From Chitinophaga nivalis (lineage in GTDB: Bacteria; Bacteroidota; Bacteroidia; Chitinophagales; Chitinophagaceae), in the NCBI RefSeq assembly GCF_025989125.1, contig NZ_JAPDNR010000001.1, positions 2,958,301 through 3,022,300 on the forward strand: DNA of 64,000 nt. The letters run 5' to 3'. A program made the translations under genes and the position numbers. The notes below the pieces were generated by a model. It was given only the letters and a program-made list of their open reading frames with translations, searched no databases and was not told where the DNA came from. Each line of letters opens with the position of its first letter. Within the stretch, counting starts at the first letter, position 1. Below, piece by piece: positions 57,890 through 64,000 of the stretch.

Positions 57890-57912
57890 TTCACCACACA
57901 AAACCAACTACT

Positions 57913-60000
57913 TTGAAACGATTGATTTTTTCGGGCTTTTCAGCTGTAATGATGGCCGCAGGAAGTGTTGCCGCACAAGATAGCAGCCATACAACACATC
58001 CGGCTCCTGTTGCAAAACACCGAAGCCAGGCAGATACTACCAGCCAGCTGGGAGAAGTAATTGTTACGGCGAGCAGGGTGGCTGAAAGCATTAATGAGGT
58101 ACCTTCTTCTGTAACGGTTATTTCAAGGAAGGAAGTAGAAAAGCTGGCGCAGATCAACAATAATCTGCCTTACATCTTAATGCAGAAAGTGCCGGGTATT
58201 TCGCCCAGCGAAGAAAGTCAGAATAATTTTATCGGAAAAATCCGGGGCCGAAACTTCCTGGTATTGATTGATGGCGTACCGCAATCCACTCCTTTAAGAA
58301 ACGGTGGCCGCGACCTGCGTTCAATAGATGTCAGTGCCATTGATCATATTGAAGTAATCAATGGCGCGTCTGCGATGTATGGGAATGGCGGCGCCGGTGG
58401 TATTATCAACTATATCACTAAGAAACCGGTCAGGCACGTACCGTTTACAGCCACTACTTTTTTCAACAATAGCCTGAATCTGGCCAAAACAGATGGCACT
58501 TATACCTATAACCTGTCACAGGTATTCAGCGGGCAAATACACCGTCTGGATTATGTTATACAGGGAAAAATAGCCCGTACCGGTGTAAGCAGATCCGCGG
58601 ACGGGGAAGTGATCAGCCCTTTTTACGGACTGGGAGAAACCAACACCTATAATGCCCTGGTGAAAATTGGGTATGATATCTCGGATAAACACCGGATAGA
58701 AGTAATGGGGAACTATTACAACAGTATACAGGATAGCAAATATATCGGTACTACCGGAAAGCTGGGTATATCTCCGGCTATCGGTATACCGGGCGACACA
58801 AGTATCGCTGGCGGTACGCCCTATAATAAAACACTGAATATAAAGTATACGGGTACCTATGGTAAAACAACCGCCAGTATTACAGCTTATTACGACGATA
58901 TGAATACAGTGTTCGAAGCGTACAATCAAATATACGCAGACCACTGGGGTGCGCGGCTGAATTTTAATACACCGTTTACCTTGTCTGCTAAAAGCAATGT
59001 GCAGCTTATTTATGGTATGGACTTCCTGAAGGACCATACTGTACAGAAAGATATTGTAAATAAGCTGATCACCCCGGAAATGTACATGAATAGTATAGCG
59101 CCATACCTGCAGTCTAAATTTGTACTGGCTTCCTCGTGGATACTGAAAGCCGGTGTAAGGTTTGAACAACTGGGTTTCCGTGTAGGTGATCTGGTGAAAG
59201 CAGGGAAACTGATTCCCGGTGTTGCCAACAACTATCATGCATTGGTATTTAACGCAGGAGCCAGATATAATAAACTGTCTTATCTGCAACCTTTTGCCAG
59301 CTTCTCCCAGGGGTTTTCTATAGGAGACGTGGGACTGGTGCTCCGCAATGGTATTTCACTGAATGCCATTGATGCTACTCCTGTAAAGGTCAATAATGTA
59401 GAAGCGGGTATAAGTGGTACTATCCACCAATTTACCTATGAGTTAACCGGTTATTACAGCACCACCCGAAAGAGTACTACCTATGCGGAAACAAGTACCC
59501 CCGGCAATTATGAATTAATACAGATGCCGCAGCGCATTTACGGTGTGGAAGCTGTCATGGGCTTTAAGGCAACAGACTGGCTTAATCTGGGAAGTACAGT
59601 AGGATACATGAATGGGAGAGAAGATGCAAAGAACAATGGCCACTATGACGCGAAACCGGATAATGCCGTTATTTCACCCTTAAAAATAAGTGGCAATGCG
59701 AATGTTAGTATTACCCGCCATTGGGACCTGATGTTGCAGGTGGTGAAGATTGGTGCCCGGGATGTTTTTCCGAAAGAAGTATATAATTACGGGAAATACC
59801 CGATATCAGGATATACTTTGCTGGATGTATTTACTGCTTACAAATTCAAACGGGTAACATTGAACTTTTCCATCAATAACCTGTTGAATACAAATTATTA
59901 TCCGATACATTCCGAAGTGCGTGGTGCCACCAACGAAGGACGGTATTACGTGAAAGGAAGTGGTGCTGTAGCGAATATAGGAGCAGTGATCAATTGGTAG
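57913..60000 (+). CDS. TonB-dependent receptor (second of a tandem pair)
   Basis: A 695-aa receptor. The start is TTG at 57913: it begins the signal peptide (KRLIFSGFSAVMMAAGSVAAQ), and the first ATG would cut it. Plug: LGEVIVTASRVAESINEVPSSVTVISRKEVE, IRGRNFLVLIDGVPQSTPLRNGGRDL, IEVINGASAMYGNGGAGGIINYITKK. The barrel ends AVANIGAVINW. It resembles hydroxamate-siderophore receptors such as IutA in its plug, but that is a weak call. It shares only the fold with the preceding receptor, so this is not a recent duplication. A terminator follows at once. Confidence 0.9.
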   Translation: MKRLIFSGFSAVMMAAGSVAAQDSSHTTHPAPVAKHRSQADTTSQLGEVIVTASRVAESINEVPSSVTVISRKEVEKLAQINNNLPYILMQKVPGISPSEESQNNFIGKIRGRNFLVLIDGVPQSTPLRNGGRDLRSIDVSAIDHIEVINGASAMYGNGGAGGIINYITKKPVRHVPFTATTFFNNSLNLAKTDGTYTYNLSQVFSGQIHRLDYVIQGKIARTGVSRSADGEVISPFYGLGETNTYNALVKIGYDISDKHRIEVMGNYYNSIQDSKYIGTTGKLGISPAIGIPGDTSIAGGTPYNKTLNIKYTGTYGKTTASITAYYDDMNTVFEAYNQIYADHWGARLNFNTPFTLSAKSNVQLIYGMDFLKDHTVQKDIVNKLITPEMYMNSIAPYLQSKFVLASSWILKAGVRFEQLGFRVGDLVKAGKLIPGVANNYHALVFNAGARYNKLSYLQPFASFSQGFSIGDVGLVLRNGISLNAIDATPVKVNNVEAGISGTIHQFTYELTGYYSTTRKSTTYAETSTPGNYELIQMPQRIYGVEAVMGFKATDWLNLGSTVGYMNGREDAKNNGHYDAKPDNAVISPLKISGNANVSITRHWDLMLQVVKIGARDVFPKEVYNYGKYPISGYTLLDVFTAYKFKRVTLNFSINNLLNTNYYPIHSEVRGATNEGRYYVKGSGAVANIGAVINW

Positions 60001-60016
60001 TATACAACTAAAAAAC

Positions 60017-60053
60017 AAAAAAGGATCGTGCTATTACTGCACGATCCTTTTTT
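60017..60053. terminator. Bidirectional terminator between convergent outer-membrane genes
   Basis: AAAAAAGGATCGTGC, loop TATTACT, GCACGATCCTTTTTT: a perfect 15-bp match with A- and T-runs on both sides. Confidence 0.93.
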
Positions 60054-60058
60054 ATTGA

Positions 60059-62458
60059 TCAGAATTTATAGCCATATCCCAGTCGTATTACCTGCGTTTC
60101 TGCATAGTCAGTACTGGTATAGCTGAATCCATTACCTGTAATTTCTCTTTTGATACGCAGGGTATTGGCAATATCCGTAGCATTGAAGAAAAATTCATGA
60201 TTCCCGATTGTCTTTTTGATACCCAGGTCAACAGAAAAACGGGCGGCTATTTTCCCTTGCGGAATAATATCCGGCGCCAGGTAAATACCCGTTAGCTGTA
60301 TGGTTACTTGCCGTGGTAGTTGAAACAGCCCGTTAAATTTGATATTCCCCGAAAATAGCTCCTGCCGGTCGGCGCTGTATACACTGGTCTGCGGATACTT
60401 ATTGACCACAGTAAACGCAGCGATGGTGTTTTGATAACCATTCAGGTTCAGGTTAAAGGTAGCCCGGCGGCCTACCTTTTGGGTGAGGTTGATTTCTATC
60501 CCGGTATTATAGCTTTTACCTGCATTCTGGAATACATTATAGATCAGGTTACTGCCATTGACAATACTGCCGATACGTGTAATAGTGGCATCCATGCGTT
60601 TGTGGTATACAGACGGATTAAAGAAACCATTGCGCCAGCTGCTTTTATAACCCAGTTCAAAAGTGTTGGTAAATTGTGGCCGCAACTCCGGATTACCCAC
60701 CTTAATGATGGCCGCATCGTCGTATTTAGGGAAAATACGGATGTCCACTTCATTGGGACGGTCTACCCGCCGGTTGTAAAAGAACGATAGTTTATGCTGA
60801 TCATTGATACGGTAAGATAGCCGCAGATTGGGGAATGGCTGCATATAGTTATAGCCGTTACTCTTATAGGTATTATGCCCCGGATTGACGTCATACCGGA
60901 GATCTACATATTCTATTCTTAAGCCGGCTTCTATTTCCAGGTGGTTGCTTTCAAATACATAGACGCCGTATGCAGCCGGTATAAATTCCCGGTAATTGGC
61001 CCAGCCGCCGGCTGATGTGTCCAGCGGGGAATGCAGACCCGGCTTGAATTGCATGTTGGTCGGGATATCCCGTCTGCGCAATTTGATACCTCCTTCAAAC
61101 CGGCCGTATTTTAATGGGTGAATATAGTCGGCATTGAGATCCATGACGTGTTCATCGGAAAGCAGTTTAAAAGAATCCAGGCCGGTATACGTGGGCATAA
61201 TGTTGGTGAAGAAATATTTTTCATCTTCCCGGTGAAAAGTGTAATTAAACTGCAATTGCAGCGTGCGGCCCGGATGCCGGAACTGGTGCTGCCATCCGGC
61301 GGAAACGGTGGCCGTGGTTTTTAACTCATCTTCCAGAAACTGCCATAATTGTTTTCTTTCTTTAAGATCTGAGGTGAAAAATGGTTCATCTCCCCGATCG
61401 AGTATTTTTTCACTGCTGAATAAACCGGATACAGTAATCGTATTTTGTTCATCCGGTTTCCAGTCCATACCTGCTTTGCCGGTTATGATGTTGGTGGTTC
61501 TGTTTCTTTTTAACTGTTGCTGTATCGGTTCACCATTATCGTATAGGCGTTCCGTATATTCATTTTTGTTGAGCGTACGGGTATAGAGATTATCTCCCTG
61601 GAAAAATAAATTGACTTTATTTTTCCGGTAATTCAGCAATAGGGAAGGATTGATTTTAGGAGTAGCGGAGTATTGTGGCCGTATGTCCGGCAGGTTTGCC
61701 TTTCTTTCCCATAGTGCGCCCAGACCGGTGATCAGTCCTATTTTACCATTAAAGCCATCTTTCTTTTCTTTTTTATAGATGATATTAATAATGCCGGCAT
61801 TGCCATTGGCATCATACCTGGCGGAAGGATTATGGATGATTTCAATTTTTTCGATAGCCGATGCCGGAATGTTTTCCAGGCTGGACTGTCCGCCCATGCC
61901 GGTGAGTGCTGTTTGTTTGCCATCCATTAATATCATGACTTTATCGCTGCCTCGCAGGAGCACTTTTCCATCCTGACTGGTGATGCCGGGGAGGTTTCTC
62001 ATGGCGTCCATGACAGAGCCGCCTGCCTGACTGATATTGGCGGTTAACGAAAATGTTTTTTTATCCATTTTATCTGTCACTGCATCCTGTTTGCCGGTAA
62101 CGGTTACCTCTTGGATATGAACGGTAGCAGGCGTGAGTTCTATCTGTCCTATATCCAGGAAGTTGCTTAATTGTCCTACTGTCAGGGCTATCCAGCGAAC
62201 GTTGTAGCCCATATAGGAACATTTTACGAGATACTGCCCGCTGCTGATGGCGGATATTGTGAAATGACCGGTTTCATTGGTAATAGTGCCGGTAAGAAAG
62301 GCGCTGTCCTGTACTTTACATAGCGTTACGTTCACAAAGGGAAGTGCTGTTTTTTGCCGGGCATCTTTCAATGTGCCGGAAACAGTGACGGAATTTTGCT
62401 GTGCATGTGCAAACTGCCAGGAGAGGAATCCCAGTAGCAGGCAAAAAAAATGTTTCAT
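60059..62458 (-). CDS. Outer-membrane barrel protein with carboxypeptidase-like domain (OMP_b-brl_3 type)
   Basis: A 799-aa protein. The signal peptide ends near AHAQ (residue 20). A CarboxypepD_reg domain spans about 25-105 (TVSGTLKDARQKTALPFVNVTLCKVQDS). A plug-like domain with IQEVTVTGKQDAVTDKMDKKTFSL, VMDAMRNLPGITSQDGKVLLRGSDKVMILMDGK and IEIIHNPSARYDANGNAGIINIIYKK follows, then a large barrel ending VIRLGYGYKF. This group resembles TonB receptors but its transport role is not proven. It lies 58 bp after the histidine kinase gene in the same direction, so it is probably in that operon. Confidence 0.88.
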   Translation of the reverse strand: MKHFFCLLLGFLSWQFAHAQQNSVTVSGTLKDARQKTALPFVNVTLCKVQDSAFLTGTITNETGHFTISAISSGQYLVKCSYMGYNVRWIALTVGQLSNFLDIGQIELTPATVHIQEVTVTGKQDAVTDKMDKKTFSLTANISQAGGSVMDAMRNLPGITSQDGKVLLRGSDKVMILMDGKQTALTGMGGQSSLENIPASAIEKIEIIHNPSARYDANGNAGIINIIYKKEKKDGFNGKIGLITGLGALWERKANLPDIRPQYSATPKINPSLLLNYRKNKVNLFFQGDNLYTRTLNKNEYTERLYDNGEPIQQQLKRNRTTNIITGKAGMDWKPDEQNTITVSGLFSSEKILDRGDEPFFTSDLKERKQLWQFLEDELKTTATVSAGWQHQFRHPGRTLQLQFNYTFHREDEKYFFTNIMPTYTGLDSFKLLSDEHVMDLNADYIHPLKYGRFEGGIKLRRRDIPTNMQFKPGLHSPLDTSAGGWANYREFIPAAYGVYVFESNHLEIEAGLRIEYVDLRYDVNPGHNTYKSNGYNYMQPFPNLRLSYRINDQHKLSFFYNRRVDRPNEVDIRIFPKYDDAAIIKVGNPELRPQFTNTFELGYKSSWRNGFFNPSVYHKRMDATITRIGSIVNGSNLIYNVFQNAGKSYNTGIEINLTQKVGRRATFNLNLNGYQNTIAAFTVVNKYPQTSVYSADRQELFSGNIKFNGLFQLPRQVTIQLTGIYLAPDIIPQGKIAARFSVDLGIKKTIGNHEFFFNATDIANTLRIKREITGNGFSYTSTDYAETQVIRLGYGYKF

Positions 62459-62516
62459 CTGCTGTATACTTTATAATATCAGCAAAGTTGAAACATGATT
62501 TAGAAGGAATTTGGGA

Positions 62517-63800
62517 TTATGCCCAGCGGATGCTGAAAATGTGTAAATCATTTTCAAAATGGTAGCACTCCTGCCATCCGTATACACTGCATATCTGGTG
62601 CACAATAGCCAGCCCCAGGCCGGTACCGGAGGCGTTAGATGAAAAAGTACCAAAGCGCCGGAATAAAATACTTTCCTGTAATGCTGTTGCACCAGGATTC
62701 GAAATTTCCAGACTGTGGGGCGTCAGTTTTACGGTAATCGTCTGGTGTGCCGCACTGTGACGGATGGCGTTGATGAGCAGATTTGTCAATAATATTTCAA
62801 CTAACAGCTGGTTGCCTGTTATCTTTACACCAGGTGTTAACTGCTGTACCACCTGTAATGATTTTTCCTGTAGAAAATCTTCCAGCTGCAACAATTGATC
62901 GGCTATCAGGTCCGGTAAATCAATGATAGCTGTTTCCGGAAACTGGCTGTTCTCAATTCTTGCCAGCAGTAACAGGTTTTTATTAATCCGTGTCACCTTT
63001 GCCAGTGCCTGATGGGCCTGGTCTATCAGCTCGGATTGTTCATCAGAAATTGTTTTACTCTGGTATAGCAGATCCAGTTTGAATTTTACAATGGATAAAG
63101 GAGTTTGCAACTCATGAGAGGCATTTTGTGTAAACTCCTTTTGTTGTTTGTAGATCGCAATGTTACCGGTGATTAATTTATCCAGCTGATGGTTCAATAG
63201 GGTAAATTCTTCAATGTCGGTAGGTGCAAAGCGGATATCATTTGGTTTGTGCAGATCAAAGGTTTGTATCTGCCGCAGGCTTTGATAAAAGGGGCGCCAC
63301 AGCTTTTCTGAAATTTTTCTGTTGATGAAAATAAAACCGACTAACAGAATCAGGAAAAAAGTAAACGTAACAACGGCAATGGCAACAATGGTTTCATGGG
63401 TTTCTTCCATGTTTGTTTCCAATGTAAGCCGGTATGGTTGGTTGTTAAGCAGAAAGTAGGTGACCAGGCCCTGAAACCGGTCATATCCTTTGCTGGGAAT
63501 GTATTTGTTTTTTCTGTAAAGATTATAGGTAGAATCAGGTTGAAGCGCGGTGGCCAGTTGTAGCTGGTTCTCGGGCCTTAATTTATTCCATAGCAGTACA
63601 CTTTCTGTCAATGCAGTATCAGAAAGAGAAAGCGCCTGCAGGTTTTGTTTAATCGTTTCACTGACGATATGGTTATGTTCTTTTAATTCGTGTTGCCAGA
63701 TCAGGTCTACAATCGCATAATAAACAGGAATACTGCAGGCGAAAACAATACCTGCATATAACACAAATGCTTTCATCGATCTGTTCAGCAGCTTGCTCAT
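62517..63800 (-). CDS. Sensor histidine kinase
   Basis: A 427-aa protein from ATG 63800, which overlaps the stop of the preceding regulator (ATGA); three more residues would be added by a start at 63809. TM1 (AFVLYAGIVFACSIPVYYAIVDLI), a periplasmic loop of about 110 residues, TM2 (IVAIAVVTFTFFLILLVGFIFI), a linker, the phospho-acceptor His in NASHELQTPLSIVK, and an ATPase domain with NLLINAIRHSA (N box), FRRFGTFSS (F box) and GTGLGLAIV (G2 box). The usual DxGxG (G1) stretch is reduced to EISNPG, as in many small kinases. It pairs with the truncated OmpR-type regulator. Confidence 0.92.
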   Translation of the reverse strand: MSKLLNRSMKAFVLYAGIVFACSIPVYYAIVDLIWQHELKEHNHIVSETIKQNLQALSLSDTALTESVLLWNKLRPENQLQLATALQPDSTYNLYRKNKYIPSKGYDRFQGLVTYFLLNNQPYRLTLETNMEETHETIVAIAVVTFTFFLILLVGFIFINRKISEKLWRPFYQSLRQIQTFDLHKPNDIRFAPTDIEEFTLLNHQLDKLITGNIAIYKQQKEFTQNASHELQTPLSIVKFKLDLLYQSKTISDEQSELIDQAHQALAKVTRINKNLLLLARIENSQFPETAIIDLPDLIADQLLQLEDFLQEKSLQVVQQLTPGVKITGNQLLVEILLTNLLINAIRHSAAHQTITVKLTPHSLEISNPGATALQESILFRRFGTFSSNASGTGLGLAIVHQICSVYGWQECYHFENDLHIFSIRWA

Positions 63801-64000
63801 ATTTCCCATTTATAGCCTGTTGCATAAATTGTTTTCAGATAGTTGCCGGCGCCTGCTTCTGTCAGTTTTCGTTTCAGGTTTTTTATATGTGCATATACAA
63901 AGCTGTGACTGTCCAGCATCCCAGCCATGTCTCCTGACAGATGTTCTGCAAGTGCATTTTTAGAGATCACCCTGTTTTTGTTGCCCAGAAAATAAACCAG
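63797..64000 (-). CDS. OmpR-type response regulator, only the C-terminal part in window
   Basis: The minus strand is open from the window edge to a TGA at 63797-63799. The visible 67 residues read as a winged-helix DNA-binding end: NRVISKNALAEHLSG, then SFVYAHIKNLKRKLTEAGAG, and TIYATGYKWEI. The DNA-contact helix and the closing Y-x-TGYKW hairpin are typical of OmpR/PhoB regulators. The receiver domain must lie to the right of the window. The TGA overlaps the start of the histidine kinase, so the two are coupled. Confidence 0.88.
   Translation of the reverse strand: MVYFLGNKNRVISKNALAEHLSGDMAGMLDSHSFVYAHIKNLKRKLTEAGAGNYLKTIYATGYKWEI

Noticed and set aside
58516..59289. 257-aa open frame on the minus strand inside the second TonB receptor
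   Set aside because: Antisense shadow of the barrel-coding sequence, with no domain seen.

Overview
The window reads as a piece of a Bacteroidota chromosome, most likely a Chitinophaga or close relative (Chitinophagaceae). The evidence is many TonB-dependent receptors (two carrying the N-terminal carboxypeptidase-like regulatory domain), an OMP_b-brl_3-type barrel protein, many short lipoproteins, Bacteroidota -7 promoter elements of the form TAnnTTTG, little Shine-Dalgarno signal, and a lysine hydroxylase strongly resembling the Chitinophaga pinensis enzyme KDO2. I see no insertion sequence, prophage, CRISPR array, tRNA or rRNA. Family names come from motif recognition, not from a database search.

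Layout. (1) 1-5176: a three-gene set of HEAT-repeat protein (cut by the window edge), membrane glycosyltransferase 2 and TPR/YaiO-barrel outer-membrane protein, which looks like a synthase-dependent exopolysaccharide system. (2) 5388-20319: a large copper locus after a stray SRPBCC gene. It has an AraC-type regulator with a degenerate metal-binding-like N-terminus, CopA P-type ATPase, a ferredoxin-type reductase, a CopZ-like chaperone, a HYC_CC_PP protein, a secreted HMA protein, a CusA pump split into two overlapping genes, CusC-like and two CusB-like proteins, two DUF3347 proteins and a haem-binding-domain protein. Four promoters here share one 57-bp design: a 21-bp-spaced direct repeat at fixed distance from TAnnTTTG. 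(3) 20403-25279: PepSY protein, TonB receptor and DUF4374 lipoprotein, probably for iron/siderophore uptake.

(4) 25358-39022, all on the minus strand: a siderophore island. The receptor, a DUF4198 protein and a PepSY-TM protein come first, then a LuxR-type response regulator. A six-gene biosynthetic operon follows: N6-hydroxylase, MFS exporter, IucA/IucC synthetase, membrane di-iron hydroxylase, KDO2-like lysine hydroxylase, PLP decarboxylase. This gene set predicts a hydroxamate siderophore built on C-hydroxylated cadaverine, with no acyltransferase gene in the island. (5) 39362-42374: cobalamin riboswitch, metE and a small Cys-rich protein.

(6) 42405-46161: an EamA transporter, an orphan response regulator and two unrecognised lipoproteins. 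(7) 46262-53585: an RND drug-type efflux operon (adaptor, pump, TolC, TetR) and a separate AraC gene. A nearly identical 46-bp element lies upstream of both the efflux operon and the AraC gene, and a palindrome sits at the predicted efflux start site. (8) 53955-64000: an amino-acid permease, two TonB receptors in tandem, and a two-component system (response regulator cut by the window edge) followed by an outer-membrane barrel protein. The copper and efflux regions are the best places to look for new regulation; the siderophore island is the best candidate for new chemistry.
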